64,000 nt of DNA from NCBI GenBank assembly GCA_934229625.1, contig CAKQDU010000007.1, forward strand, positions 13,095 through 77,094. The letters run 5' to 3'. Numbering within the stretch: position 1 is the stretch's first letter; each line of letters starts with the position of its first letter. This DNA is from an uncultured Alphaproteobacteria bacterium (GTDB lineage Bacteria; Pseudomonadota; Alphaproteobacteria; RF32; CAG-239). Under the pieces are notes generated by a model. The model searched no databases, was not told the DNA's origin, and saw nothing but the letters and a program-made list of their open reading frames with translations. The position numbers and the translations under genes are program-made. Shown piece by piece: positions 43,014-52,656 of the stretch.

Positions 43014-43843
43014 ATGAAAAATAAGCTATTCAAAGGTCTCTCTCTCTCTCTGCAAATCCTAAACATCTGATTAAAGGCGTATTTTCTGCCGCTCAGCGTG
43101 TTTTTGCAGAGTTCGGCGTAAAAAATCACACATTCGGAAATAACAAGTTCAGTAGCTACTCTATAAAGGGTTCTGGATTGCTTCGCGTTGCTCGCAATGA
43201 CGCTTGCTCTGCTGGTCGTTCCATGATAGAAATGCTCGGCGTTTTAGCCATTATCGGCGTACTAAGCGTGGGCGGTATCGCCGGTTATTCCAAAGCGATG
43301 GAAAAGTTTAAGCTTAATAAAATCATCGGGGAATATTCAATGTTTCTTTATAATATGATGGAACATTTGGATGACTTACACCGCTTGGCGCATGAAACAA
43401 CTCAGTCTTCGCAAGTAATTACTGAAGAATTATACGCCATGAACATTGTGCCTGACATTTGGTCGCAGGAATCAACTCAATATTTTAAGGACAGTATGGG
43501 AAATTCCGTTGGCGTCAGCGTTGCTCCTTATATGGGTACACTCTTACCGGACCGTCTTTCCGTCAGCATATATTTAGGCGGTTTAACAAATACAAACTCA
43601 GCCGGTTTCACAGCTAATTTATGTACAAGCTTTTTCACAGATATTTTGCTTCCTCTGCAAAGCACATTGATTGATGCTAAATTATTCAGACATAAAAACG
43701 GGTTTTCGCGAGAGTGGGCTGGTTCTGCCTATTGTACGGCAAGCAGAAAATGCCTGAGCAACATGACTTTAAGCGATATACATGAACTCTGTTCTTCTTG
43801 CGATTCAAAAAATGATATTTGTCAGATAAATTTTAATATTTAA
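43014..43843 (+). CDS. prepilin-like secreted protein, paralog 3, out of frame at a (CT)7 tract
   Basis: The ATG at 43014 has AGAGGA upstream and reads MKNKLFKGLSLSL, then a stop at 43068. The long frame that encodes the pilin is open from 43052 (ANPKHLIKGVFSAAQ...) to 43843 and has no good start of its own. With (CT)6 or (CT)9 in place of (CT)7 both parts join into one protein of about 275 residues. Its mature part starts at GRSMIEMLGVLA, and its C-terminus has the family cysteines (CTASRKCLSNMTL...LCSSCDSKNDIC). A palindromic repeat encodes GLLRVARND just before the motif. This fits a slippage-controlled, presently off gene. A TTG at 43178 could give low-level internal starts. Confidence 0.75.
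43038..43051 (+). repeat. (CT)7 dinucleotide tract at start of prepilin-like gene 3
   Basis: Fourteen bases of CT, beginning at codon 9. Length 14 leaves the frame off; 12 or 18 would put it on. Confidence 0.95.
43175..43201. repeat. palindromic repeat inside prepilin-like gene 3
   Basis: GGATTGCTTCGCG...CTCGCAATGAC, with ATTGC and GCAAT arms; encodes GLLRVARND. Related to the element at 42639 but shorter. Confidence 0.75.
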
Positions 43844-43851
43844 ATATAGAA

Positions 43852-43882
43852 AAGAGCTTTTCAGAATTGCTGGAAAGCTCTT
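43852..43882. terminator. bidirectional terminator between prepilin-like gene 3 and prfA
   Basis: AAGAGCTTTTCAG pairs with CTGGAAAGCTCTT, with AT-rich sides. Confidence 0.8.
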
Positions 43883-43907
43883 ATTTTGATGTAACTAACT
43901 TGAAAAG

Positions 43908-44978
43908 TTAATCCATTTCCGCCAAGCGGTCGGCTTGGTCTTCGGCTATCAGAGCGTCAATAATTTCGCCCAGCGCCTCGCCCGAAACCACCTCGTCCAG
44001 TTTATACAAAGTCAGGTTAATCCGGTGGTCGGTCACGCGTCCCTGAGGATAGTTATAGGTTCTGATGCGCTCGCTGCGGTCGCCGCTGCCTACCTGCAAT
44101 TTACGTTTTTCCGAATAACTGGCGTCAATCGCCGATTTTTGGCTGTCATACAATTTAGCGCGCAGGTGATTCATCGCCTTTTCTTTATTTTTAAATTGCG
44201 AACGGTCATCTTGGCATTGCACGACAATTCCGGTCGGAATATGGGTAATACGAACCGCGGATTCCGTACGGTTAACGTGCTGACCGCCGGCACCGGAAGC
44301 TCTGTATACATCAATTTTTAAGTCGGCAGGATTGATATACATATCAACTTCTTCAATTTCCGGCAAAACCGCAACCGTTGCCGCCGAAGTATGAACACGG
44401 CCCTGCGACTCTGTTACAGGCACGCGCTGCACGCGGTGCGCGCCGGACTCAAATTTTAGCTTAGCAAAAACATCTTTACCGGTAATTTTTGCCGAAGCTT
44501 CCTTATAGCCGCCCAAGCCGTTTTCATTAGCGTCTAAAATTTCAAATTTCCACCCCTGTTTCTGCGAATAGCGCTGATACATTTCAAACAGCACCGCCGC
44601 AAACAAAGCAGCCTCATCGCCGCCTGTACCGGCGCGAACTTCCAAAATGGCGTTCTTTTCGTCATCAGCTTCTTTGGGTAGTAGCAAAACACGGATTTCT
44701 TTTTCCAATTCCGGCAGCTGCTCTTTAATTTCATAATATTCAGCCTCCGCCATTTCACGCATTTCTTTATCCAAAGACGCGTCTTCCATCATGGCTTTGT
44801 CGTCCTGCATAGACTGAGCGTGCTTTTTATAGTTTTCAATAGCAGCGACAACCGGCTCCAAAACCGACAATTCTTTATTAAGCTTTACCAGCTCATCCGA
44901 AGAAATATTGGTAGAAAGCAAAGCTTGCACTTCTTCATAGCGGTTAACAACGTTGGCTAATTTTTCTTCAAAATTCAT
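43908..44978 (-). CDS. prfA: peptide chain release factor 1
   Basis: 356 residues, normal length. The [15 protein letters not shown] loop has the catalytic GGQ; the stop-codon-reading domain is in the middle and the N-terminal helical domain at 1-100. Terminates at UAA and UAG. The start overlaps the hisS stop (ATGA). prmC, which methylates the GGQ glutamine and usually follows, is missing here; the prepilin-like genes stand in its place. Confidence 0.98.
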   Translation of the reverse strand: MNFEEKLANVVNRYEEVQALLSTNISSDELVKLNKELSVLEPVVAAIENYKKHAQSMQDDKAMMEDASLDKEMREMAEAEYYEIKEQLPELEKEIRVLLLPKEADDEKNAILEVRAGTGGDEAALFAAVLFEMYQRYSQKQGWKFEILDANENGLGGYKEASAKITGKDVFAKLKFESGAHRVQRVPVTESQGRVHTSAATVAVLPEIEEVDMYINPADLKIDVYRASGAGGQHVNRTESAVRITHIPTGIVVQCQDDRSQFKNKEKAMNHLRAKLYDSQKSAIDASYSEKRKLQVGSGDRSERIRTYNYPQGRVTDHRINLTLYKLDEVVSGEALGEIIDALIAEDQADRLAEMD

Positions 44979-46213
44979 GCGTTTATTTCCTCAACAATAT
45001 TTGCAAACTTAACATTTTTCTGCTCGCCGCTATCTAAATCTTTTACAGCAGCTTCGCCTTTTGCCAGTTCATCAGAACCAATAATCACAGCCTTAAAAGC
45101 ATTAGCTTTGACAGCTTTTGCCATACGTTTTTTCATATTTCCGCTATAGCTTTGTTCAACACGGAATCCGGCATGGCGCAGCAGATTGGAAATTTCCAGA
45201 GCCTTATCCTCGGCATCTTCTCCCATCGGAATAACCGCAACCGGACGCGGCATTTCCACATCGTTTTCCAAAAGCATTGCCAAGCGTTCCACTCCGCATG
45301 CCCAACCGATACCGGCAACGTCGCCGCCGCCCATCTGAGCCACCAAGCCGTTGTAACGGCCACCGGCCAAAACTGTGCCTTGCGCGCCGAGCTTATCTGT
45401 TGTCAGTTCAAAAACCGTGTGCGAATAATAATCCAAACCGCGCACCAGACGATTGTTTACGCGATATTTTATACCTAACAAATCCAATCCGTGCAGAACT
45501 TTGGCAAAAAACTCCTTAGAGGTTTCATTCAGGCTGTCGGCATAAAGCGGAGCATTTTCCACCACCGCTCTATCACATTCCTCTTTAGAATCTAAAACAC
45601 GCAGCGGATTGCGTTCCAGACGATTTTTGCTGTCTTCGGAAAGCTCATCATAATGTTCTTTTAAATAAGCAACCAATTCGGCGCGATATGCGTCACGGCT
45701 TTCAGCATCGCCCAAAGAGTTGATTTCTACCACGACCTGACCGCTAAGACCCAATTTTTCCAAGAACTCATAAGCCATAGAAATAACTTCTATATCGGCT
45801 TGCGGCGTCTCAACCCCCAAAAGTTCTACACCAAATTGCGTAAACTGGCGCTGACGTCCTTTTTGCGGACGCTCATAGCGAAACATAGGTCCGGTATAAT
45901 AAAACTTAACCGGCAGGTTCTGCTGCATACCATTAGAAACAAACGCGCGCACCACGCCTGCTGTCCCTTCCGGACGCAAAGTCAGGCTTTCGCCGCCCTT
46001 ATCATTAAAGCAATACATCTCCTTTGTTACAATATCTGAAGTATCCCCCAGATTTCGGGCAAAAACTTCCGTAAACTCAAAAATAGGAGTTTCTATTTCT
46101 TCAAAACCATATTTTTCAACAACGGCAGAAGCTTCTGCTGCAACTTTTTTCATTTTTCTTTTAGCGGTTCCATACAAATCGTATGTACCGCGGACACATT
46201 GTACTTTAGACAT
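44975..46213 (-). CDS. hisS: histidine-tRNA ligase
   Basis: 412 residues. Class II motifs 2 ([21 protein letters not shown]) and 3 ([14 protein letters not shown]), the histidine-specific [14 protein letters not shown], and a C-terminal anticodon-binding domain. It sits between the RodZ-like gene and prfA. GGAATAAAAATG start context. Confidence 0.97.
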   Translation of the reverse strand: MSKVQCVRGTYDLYGTAKRKMKKVAAEASAVVEKYGFEEIETPIFEFTEVFARNLGDTSDIVTKEMYCFNDKGGESLTLRPEGTAGVVRAFVSNGMQQNLPVKFYYTGPMFRYERPQKGRQRQFTQFGVELLGVETPQADIEVISMAYEFLEKLGLSGQVVVEINSLGDAESRDAYRAELVAYLKEHYDELSEDSKNRLERNPLRVLDSKEECDRAVVENAPLYADSLNETSKEFFAKVLHGLDLLGIKYRVNNRLVRGLDYYSHTVFELTTDKLGAQGTVLAGGRYNGLVAQMGGGDVAGIGWACGVERLAMLLENDVEMPRPVAVIPMGEDAEDKALEISNLLRHAGFRVEQSYSGNMKKRMAKAVKANAFKAVIIGSDELAKGEAAVKDLDSGEQKNVKFANIVEEINA

Positions 46214-46215
46214 TT

Positions 46216-47181
46216 TTATTCCTGTTTTTGTTCCGGTAAAATATATTTATCCAAACTGATATTTGTTTGTTTCATGGCAGACGCTATTTTAGTCAGCTTG
46301 CCATCAACGTAAAAATCAACATTATAATATCGTCCGACAGAAACAATTATTCCACGTTCGTTCGGAACATCATATTTGAAGCCTTTACTATATATTCCGC
46401 TCAGCAGAATTTTATCACCTTGTTTGAGTTCCAACCAAGATGGACCGGCAAATGAAATGCGGATTTTAGTAGGCGTCGGCGAGGCCGGCTCGTCAGATGC
46501 CGATTTAGTTTCAGGTTCTTCAGCCGTCACAGAGTTTTCTGTTTTTACTTCGGTGTTTACTTCTGTGTTTACTTCTGTGTTTATCGTTTCGTTTTCCGAT
46601 TTTTTTGTTTCTTGCTCAATATTTTTTGTGACAGTCTCAGCCTCTGCCACAGGCTCTTTTTTTTCTGTTTCCGTATTTTCAGATACCGCATCTATCTGTT
46701 CAGGCTCGGTTTCTTCTATTATCACAGGTTCTGGCACAACATCATTTTGCGCCATTTCCTTTTCTTCGGACAGCCGTTTTTCTTGGTTATAGGAAGAAAC
46801 ACCACGCCAAACCGCAAAAATCAGCAATATTCCGACCAATCCTATTATCACATGACGCAAATTCGGACCGGCATATTCCACAGCCGGTGCATTTTCTTCA
46901 TTGCTGATGTCCTCATCGTTTTCCTGCTCAGCATAAACCGCCTGACGATACGCCTGCACTATACGCGGCGAATTTAAACCTAAATATTCGGCATAACTGC
47001 GAACAAACCCCAACCCGTACGGAATTGGAGGCAAATCCTTTGACGACAAATTTTCTATGGCTTCCAAATAAAATTTACGAATACATAAATCTTTAGACAC
47101 ATCGCCTAAAGTTTTGCCTTTTTTCAGACGGGTATTACGCAATAATTCCCCGACATTTTGCGCTTCATCTGTTTCTAACAT
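46216..47181 (-). CDS. RodZ-like helix-turn-helix membrane protein
   Basis: 321 residues. N-terminal HTH of the RodZ/Xre kind (about 8-75, LRNTRLKKGKTLGDVSKDLCIRKFYLEAIE), one membrane helix (about 110-127), then a long Glu/Thr/Val-rich linker with NTEV repeats, and a C-terminal DUF4115 domain (about 240-305, SWLELKQGDKILLSGIYSKG). RodZ links MreB filaments to the membrane. The linker DNA has a 12-bp tandem repeat near 46555-46590. Confidence 0.88.
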   Translation of the reverse strand: MLETDEAQNVGELLRNTRLKKGKTLGDVSKDLCIRKFYLEAIENLSSKDLPPIPYGLGFVRSYAEYLGLNSPRIVQAYRQAVYAEQENDEDISNEENAPAVEYAGPNLRHVIIGLVGILLIFAVWRGVSSYNQEKRLSEEKEMAQNDVVPEPVIIEETEPEQIDAVSENTETEKKEPVAEAETVTKNIEQETKKSENETINTEVNTEVNTEVKTENSVTAEEPETKSASDEPASPTPTKIRISFAGPSWLELKQGDKILLSGIYSKGFKYDVPNERGIIVSVGRYYNVDFYVDGKLTKIASAMKQTNISLDKYILPEQKQE

Positions 47182-47230
47182 ATTTTAATCAGCCCTTTTC
47201 TTTTCAATTTGGGTGTTTATAACATACTTT

Positions 47231-49447
47231 TCAGTTGATTGCAATAGTATGATCATAAGCATAAGCCAATAATTGCGGACGCACGCTGTTTTTCGGAGAT
47301 TTAAGCAAACTGCGCACATAATCGGCAACATCTTCATTTTTCATACTTAAAATCATCTTTTTGACGCTGGCGTAAGCCGCGCCTGAAACCGACAGATTTC
47401 TATATCCCAAACCAATTAGAGCCATCGCCTCCAAAGGATTGCTTGCCATCTCTCCGCAGACCGAACAATAGACTTTGTATTGCCCAGCCTTATCAACAAT
47501 CATTTTCATAAGTTTTAAAAACGGCGCCGACAGCACGTCATATCGAGCCGTCAAGCGAGGATTTCCTCTATCGCAGGCAAACACAAACTGATACAAATCA
47601 TTTGTACCGACAGATATAAAATCAACTTGCTGCAAAATTTCATCGAGCTGAAACAACAAAGACGGAACCTCTATCATTATACCGACATTAACTTTTGACG
47701 CGGTTGGACGGCAACGCTGTTTTTCGCGCTCATACTCAAGCATCAATGTTTCTTTAGCCTCCAAAAATTCCTCACAAGTAGAAATCATCGGAAACATGAC
47801 ATTCAACTCTTTTCCGGCTGCCGCTCTAAGCATTGCGCGAATCTGCTGACGTAAAATGGAGCGTCTGTCTAAGGTAATACGAATAGAGCGCCACCCTATC
47901 GCAGGGTTATCTTCTTTAATTTCTCCCCAATAAGGCAAAAATTTATCCGAACCGACATCCAGACTACGAAAAATAATTTTTTTGTTGCCCAACGCATCAT
48001 ATAACCGCGCGTATTGTTTACGCTGGCTTTCAACATCCGGCATTTTATCGGCTGACATAAAAGTAATTTCTGTCCGGTATAAACCGATGCCGTCGCAATG
48101 GGTCGGCTTTATATAGTCATAGTCCAAATCCAGACCATAGTTCAGCGCCAGATTGATTTTTATATCGTCTTTAGTTTTGGTCGGATGAGAACTTAAACTT
48201 TCCAATTCTTCAAAAATTTTTTGCAATCCGACAGACTTTTTTTGATATTCGGAAATAATTTGGGCAGAAGGATTGGGATATAATGTTCCGTCATTTCCGT
48301 TTACGGCCACAACTTCTCCGGCCTTCACTTCTTTTAAAATACCATATATTTTTGCTACAACCGGAATGTTAAGCGCCTTAGCCACAATAACAACATGCAT
48401 AGTTGGAGAGCATTCTTCTATTACCAGCGCTTTAATTTTTGTATAGTTATAATCCATCAAATCGGCCGGTCCCATACTTTGGGCTATAACAATAATATCC
48501 TCATCGCCAGAGATAAACTCATGGTCTGCATCACCGCTTATAAACGCTCTGAGCCGGTCGGAAACATCGCGTAAATCATAAAGCTTTTCTTTTATATACG
48601 GGTCGTTTGTGGCAGAAAGTTTACTCCACATGTCTTCATAAACATGCTCAACAGCAGCTTCTGCCGTATAACCTTTGGCAATATCCGCGCTTATTTTTTT
48701 ATACCACCCTTTATCCAACGCAAAAAGACGATACGCTTCCATAATTTCGGTGGTGTTTCCAATATAACTGCCGGCCTGTGCAATTTTTTTATCTATATAT
48801 TCCACCATTTTGCGGCGCCCCTCGGCCAGCTTTGATTGCTCCAATTCGGCGTTATCCGCAAAAATATTAACCAAAGCGCGCTGACGATAGTGCAGAACAG
48901 CCTTGCCGACACCATACCCTTTGTTTATACTGACACCATGCAGAGCATCGCGCATCACAATGCCTTTTTCGCGAATAAGCTGATTTTTATAATCTTCAAA
49001 AACACGTGATGTAAACAAATCCGTCAGCGGCAAACAAAGAGTTTCAACTTCTTCACTCTGCTTATCATCAAATCCCAAAGCATTATGCTTGACTAAAACG
49101 GCAACTCCTATAGTAATATGCATACGGGTTACCGGTATACTGATTAAAGAGGTGTTTTTCGTCTCATCCACACAGATTTTTGTAACCTTTTCAGACGCGC
49201 TGCAGCCTATGGCTCCTTCTTCATAACGAATGTTTGTTTTATAATCCGCAGCCTGAAGCGCTCCGACAAGTTCTAAATAATTTTCGTCTGCTGTAGCATA
49301 TAAAAGCGCTTCATCAACATTAAGCGAATCGACAAGCGACTGCAAAATTTTATGAATTTTTTCAGGCATCGAAGATTTTGCCGATAACTCCTCGCTGATA
49401 ACTTTTTGAATGGCAAGCGCCTCGCTGACAATGCCCGACGTATTCAT
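47231..49447 (-). CDS. ptsP: phosphoenolpyruvate-protein phosphotransferase PtsP (enzyme I, nitrogen type)
   Basis: 738 residues. N-terminal GAF domain (about 10-155), then the enzyme I parts: the phospho-His region ECSPTMHVVIVAKAL, PEP-binding GIGLYRTEITFM, LDVGSDKFLPY and VGTNDLYQFVFACDR. The GAF sensor marks the regulatory PTS-Ntr branch. It would feed HPr (6411) and EIIA (6683). The usual SHAAIVAR around the active His is altered to MHVVIVAK, but the His is kept. Confidence 0.95.
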   Translation of the reverse strand: MNTSGIVSEALAIQKVISEELSAKSSMPEKIHKILQSLVDSLNVDEALLYATADENYLELVGALQAADYKTNIRYEEGAIGCSASEKVTKICVDETKNTSLISIPVTRMHITIGVAVLVKHNALGFDDKQSEEVETLCLPLTDLFTSRVFEDYKNQLIREKGIVMRDALHGVSINKGYGVGKAVLHYRQRALVNIFADNAELEQSKLAEGRRKMVEYIDKKIAQAGSYIGNTTEIMEAYRLFALDKGWYKKISADIAKGYTAEAAVEHVYEDMWSKLSATNDPYIKEKLYDLRDVSDRLRAFISGDADHEFISGDEDIIVIAQSMGPADLMDYNYTKIKALVIEECSPTMHVVIVAKALNIPVVAKIYGILKEVKAGEVVAVNGNDGTLYPNPSAQIISEYQKKSVGLQKIFEELESLSSHPTKTKDDIKINLALNYGLDLDYDYIKPTHCDGIGLYRTEITFMSADKMPDVESQRKQYARLYDALGNKKIIFRSLDVGSDKFLPYWGEIKEDNPAIGWRSIRITLDRRSILRQQIRAMLRAAAGKELNVMFPMISTCEEFLEAKETLMLEYEREKQRCRPTASKVNVGIMIEVPSLLFQLDEILQQVDFISVGTNDLYQFVFACDRGNPRLTARYDVLSAPFLKLMKMIVDKAGQYKVYCSVCGEMASNPLEAMALIGLGYRNLSVSGAAYASVKKMILSMKNEDVADYVRSLLKSPKNSVRPQLLAYAYDHTIAIN

Positions 49448-49543
49448 CTTTTATCCCTTGTATATTTATAAATTATAGTTGCAACCTTACTTTTAGTGTT
49501 TATACTACTTTTCAGTTTATGTAAACACAAAAAGGAGATAAAA

Positions 49544-49909
49544 ATGGCAAACACATACAAACGCGGCCAAAACGACAGACGCCCGTGGGGAACTTGGGAA
49601 GTTGTTGACTGCGGCGAAGGATTCTGCGTTAAACACATTGTAGTTGACCCTAACGGAATTTTATCACTACAACTGCATCACGGCAGAGCCGAACATTGGA
49701 ATATTGTGCGCGGCACGGCAACCGTAACTCTCGGCGAAGAAGTTTTAACTAAAAAAGCCGGCGAATCCGTATATATTCCGGTAGAAACAAAACACCGAAT
49801 CCAAAACACAACATCTGAACCGATGGAATTTATCGAGGTTCAGGTCGGCGAAAATCTGGATGAAAACGATATTGTCCGCTTTGAAGATAAATACGGCCGC
49901 ACTAAATAA
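49544..49909 (+). CDS. cupin, mannose-6-phosphate isomerase type II-like
   Basis: 121 residues from the ATG at 49544 with AAAGGAG; upstream in-frame codons lack one. RPWGTWEVVDCGEGF, LHHGRAEHWNIVRGTA and GESVYIPVETKHRIQN match the stand-alone form of the phosphomannose isomerase domain of ManC/AlgA. Metal ligands His, His, Glu and His are visible. Probably sugar-nucleotide synthesis for surface polysaccharide. Confidence 0.88.
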   Translation: MANTYKRGQNDRRPWGTWEVVDCGEGFCVKHIVVDPNGILSLQLHHGRAEHWNIVRGTATVTLGEEVLTKKAGESVYIPVETKHRIQNTTSEPMEFIEVQVGENLDENDIVRFEDKYGRTK

Positions 49910-49941
49910 AATTTTATGTGTATAAGTCGGGCATTTTAAAG

Positions 49942-50000
49942 AATCCCTCTTGAACTTTTTTAAAGGTTAATGAATCCTTAACATAAAGTTCGGAGGGATT
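49942..50000 (+). promoter_or_regulatory. hairpin sequestering the ribosome binding site of the ApaG-like gene
   Basis: 49942-49958 (AATCCCTCTTGAACTTT) pairs with 49985-50000 (AAAGTTCGGAGGGATT) except for one or two central bases; AAGG/CCTT closes an inner hairpin. The second arm contains GGAGGG, the ribosome binding site of the ATG at 50005, and is followed by T5. It could be a terminator after the cupin gene and a translation-controlling fold at once. Confidence 0.6.
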
Positions 50001-50004
50001 TTTG

Positions 50005-50406
50005 ATGTTAAATGATTTTGATTATTCTACAACACAAACCGGTGACATTATTGTTTCGGCATGTCAGGAATTATTAGAAAAAAATGAAACAAAGCAGGAG
50101 CTTTGGGGATATGTGTTGAGAATTGAAAATAATTCCAATGAACGTATACGTTTGACATCTAAAGACGTGTGCATCACTGATGAAAAAGGCAATAACCGCT
50201 ATATGCCGAGTTTTGGCTTTAATGGTGAGCTGCCTGATTTGGAGCCTGGAGAATGCTTTGAATTTGAAGACACGGCGCAATCGTACGGCTCGGCCGTTCT
50301 TTATGGATATTGCAAAGCTTTGACAACAAAAGGAAAAGAACTCAAAATCAAGCTGCCTGTGCTTAATCTGAGTTCTTCCCGAAAATCGTCTGTTTGTTTT
50401 TGCTGA
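50005..50406 (+). CDS. ApaG-like domain protein
   Basis: About 133 residues. LWGYVLRIENNSNERIRLTSKDVCITDEKG and GFNGELPDLEPGECFEFED follow the pattern of ApaG (YTITIEN...LLSRHWIITDANG...GEQP.L.PGE.F.Y). ApaG domains are fibronectin-like and of uncertain function (also in FBXO3/PolDIP2). The C-terminus ends in Cys-Phe-Cys. The start codon is the ATG at 50005 close behind GGAGGG. Confidence 0.75.
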   Translation: MLNDFDYSTTQTGDIIVSACQELLEKNETKQELWGYVLRIENNSNERIRLTSKDVCITDEKGNNRYMPSFGFNGELPDLEPGECFEFEDTAQSYGSAVLYGYCKALTTKGKELKIKLPVLNLSSSRKSSVCFC

Positions 50407-51015
50407 TTAGTATTCGGTGATTGAGGTATTGCCTTTAATATACATATTCAGGTATTTGTGAATATTCATATCCATATGCTCATCAAAAGCATTAAACAGT
50501 TTTACAACCATCTCATTCCAATATTTTTCTTTATCCTCAATATTTGTATCTATTGGCATACTTAATTCTCGATAGGCTTCTACTGAAGTTTGAGCCGACG
50601 ACTTATTATCGGTAACTTTGAGCAAAACACTTAAATTTGCATGATATTTCAAACGGTCTTTTTGCAAAAGCTGTTCAGCTTTTTCTTCTTTTTCGGTCAC
50701 GCTGGCATCTTTAATAATAAATTCTGCCACGCGCTCAGAAGAATAGTCAACAGCTTCCAGACGCTCATCAGCCCAAGTTTTGGCTGTTTTTTCAATAGAA
50801 ATCGGGAATAAATGTTCTACATTCGGACGGGTGAAAGACGGGGTAAATTCAGATTTAACTTCAATTTTTTTAACCATTAACTCTATAGGTTTTTTGTTGT
50901 CAAAATGTAAATCGCTATATTTTTCAGGAGCCGCCTCATCATTATTCATAGTTGAGCAGGCACTTAAAATTCCGGCAAAAGAAACGGCACAAAACGCTTT
51001 AAAAAATTTTTTCAT
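50407..51015 (-). CDS. lipoprotein of unknown function
   Basis: 202 residues from the ATG at 51015. Signal peptide with lipobox GILSAC; mature protein rich in charged residues, with PIELMVKKIEVKSEF as the first strand-like region. It resembles conserved outer-membrane lipoproteins of alphaproteobacteria, but I cannot name it. The ATG at 51030 is possible but lacks a binding site. It ends 1 bp after the convergent ApaG-like gene. Confidence 0.75.
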   Translation of the reverse strand: MKKFFKAFCAVSFAGILSACSTMNNDEAAPEKYSDLHFDNKKPIELMVKKIEVKSEFTPSFTRPNVEHLFPISIEKTAKTWADERLEAVDYSSERVAEFIIKDASVTEKEEKAEQLLQKDRLKYHANLSVLLKVTDNKSSAQTSVEAYRELSMPIDTNIEDKEKYWNEMVVKLFNAFDEHMDMNIHKYLNMYIKGNTSITEY

Positions 51016-51094
51016 ATTAAAATACCCCATAAGTTTAAACCGATATTGATTTTAACTTACAGGGTAATGTTTAAGATATATTTAAAAATACAGC

Positions 51095-52000
51095 CTAATG
51101 TTTTAAAAGTTCCCCCTTATCAAAGGAATAAATCTGTCCGCAAAAATTGCAGGTTGCGGTGATTTTACCGTTTTCGACCATATCATTGATGTCGTCTTCT
51201 TTCATAGAGCTTAAAGTCGCCAGCAACTTTTCACGGCTGCAGCGGCAGCCAAAATAATATTCTCCGGCTTTAACAACACGCACCTGATGTTCATGAAACA
51301 AGCGGAACAAAATATCGTCAGCGGTCAGGCTGCCGTCAAACATTTCCGCAGCTGTCAGGCTATCCAGCAGAATTTTATCTTCATTCCATTTTTCGGCAAT
51401 TTCTTCTTCGCTTTCTGCCATTTCCTTGCCGCCTGCTGTCGGCATTTTTTGAATCAAAATACCTGCGGCCTGCCAATAATCACCTTTTTTATTCAGATAC
51501 AAGTGCAAGTGAGTATCAATTTGTTCCGAATATTTGAAATAGCGCAAAGCACAAGCTTCCAATGTATTGCCCTGCAAATCAACAACACCTTGATATAAAT
51601 CCGTATTTTTTCCCTGGTCTATGGTAAAAATCAGGCTGCCTTTGCCAAGCCAAAACGGCGTTGCCTCTAACTTGCCTTCGGTTTTGCGCAAAACCTGAGC
51701 CTCTTTCATTTTTTGTTCATCAAAACGAGCCGTTGCTCTAACCTTGCCTTCAGATGTGACATCTGTCACCAAATCAGAAATCGGTCCGTTTCCCTGAATT
51801 TGCAATGTAAACAATCCATCAAATTTCATAAGACTAGCCAGCAAGACGCCTAAAGCAGTTGTTTCGGCCACCGCGGCACCTACATTGTCCGGATATTTAT
51901 GGTGAGAAAAAACCTCTGCCAAAACATTATCCAAACGCACAAAACGTCCGCGAAACGCATTGTTATCCAAATTAAAGGAAACGCACTTATCTTTATTCAT
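51095..52000 (-). CDS. hslO: redox-regulated chaperone Hsp33
   Basis: 301 residues. The C-terminal zinc redox switch has CRC (about 262-264) and CNFC (about 290-293), matching CXC...CXXC; the N-terminal domain with GDYWQAAGILIQKMP is typical. It becomes a holdase when oxidised. Together with SodB it supports life with oxidative stress. Confidence 0.95.
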   Translation of the reverse strand: MNKDKCVSFNLDNNAFRGRFVRLDNVLAEVFSHHKYPDNVGAAVAETTALGVLLASLMKFDGLFTLQIQGNGPISDLVTDVTSEGKVRATARFDEQKMKEAQVLRKTEGKLEATPFWLGKGSLIFTIDQGKNTDLYQGVVDLQGNTLEACALRYFKYSEQIDTHLHLYLNKKGDYWQAAGILIQKMPTAGGKEMAESEEEIAEKWNEDKILLDSLTAAEMFDGSLTADDILFRLFHEHQVRVVKAGEYYFGCRCSREKLLATLSSMKEDDINDMVENGKITATCNFCGQIYSFDKGELLKH

Positions 52001-52074
52001 CTTTTAAAAACCTCTTTGTGATTAAACTTATGTTCTATTATGCTAAATTTAAGTCAAATAAGGAGATATTTCAA

Positions 52075-52656
52075 GTGAGTTACGAAAATAATCCCGAAGA
52101 AGAACAGCTCAAAAGCAAGCGCCCAATAAAAAAAATCACACCGCAGCGCTTGAAAAACATTGGCTTGTATTATTTAAAACGTTTTGAATCTTCGGTAGAA
52201 AATTTGCGCTTAGTTTTGCAAAAGCGTGTTAATCAATATGCCAAAACGAATCCTGAATTTGACAAACAAGAAGCCTATCAATGGGTAGAAAATATTTTGG
52301 CGGAGTTTGAAAAACTGCATTATTTGGACGATGAGCGTTTTACAGAAATCAAAGTCCGGCATTATCTTTCTACAGGCAAACCGGCTCGCTATATTCAAAA
52401 CAAACTGCGCGAAAAAGGCATTGCCAACGCGCAAATTGAAGAAATGCTGGATGACTTTGGCTATAATCCGCAGGAAATGGCTCTAAAACTAGCGAAACGC
52501 AAAAAAATAGGACCTTTCCGACCAGATGAAGAATCCCGCAAGCTTAATCGGCAAAAAGATATGGCATCTTTAATCCGCGCCGGTTTTGATTATGACGTTG
52601 TGTCAGAAATTATGGGCGCCGACTTTATTGACGATGGTACGGATGATGATTTATGA
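52075..52656 (+). CDS. recX: regulatory protein RecX
   Basis: 193 residues from the GTG at 52075, with AAGGAG nine bases upstream. RLKNIGLYYLKRFESSVENLRLVLQKR and YLDDERFTEIKVRHYLSTGKPARYIQNKLREKGI are RecX three-helix repeats. It limits RecA filaments. Its last 32 bp overlap the 3' end of rlmH on the other strand. RecA itself is not in the window. Confidence 0.88.
   Translation: MSYENNPEEEQLKSKRPIKKITPQRLKNIGLYYLKRFESSVENLRLVLQKRVNQYAKTNPEFDKQEAYQWVENILAEFEKLHYLDDERFTEIKVRHYLSTGKPARYIQNKLREKGIANAQIEEMLDDFGYNPQEMALKLAKRKKIGPFRPDEESRKLNRQKDMASLIRAGFDYDVVSEIMGADFIDDGTDDDL

Noticed and set aside
42948..43843. A mobile genetic island next to tRNA-Glu
   Set aside because: No integrase, no repeat of the tRNA 3' end and no phage genes were seen; only two pilin-like genes lie there.
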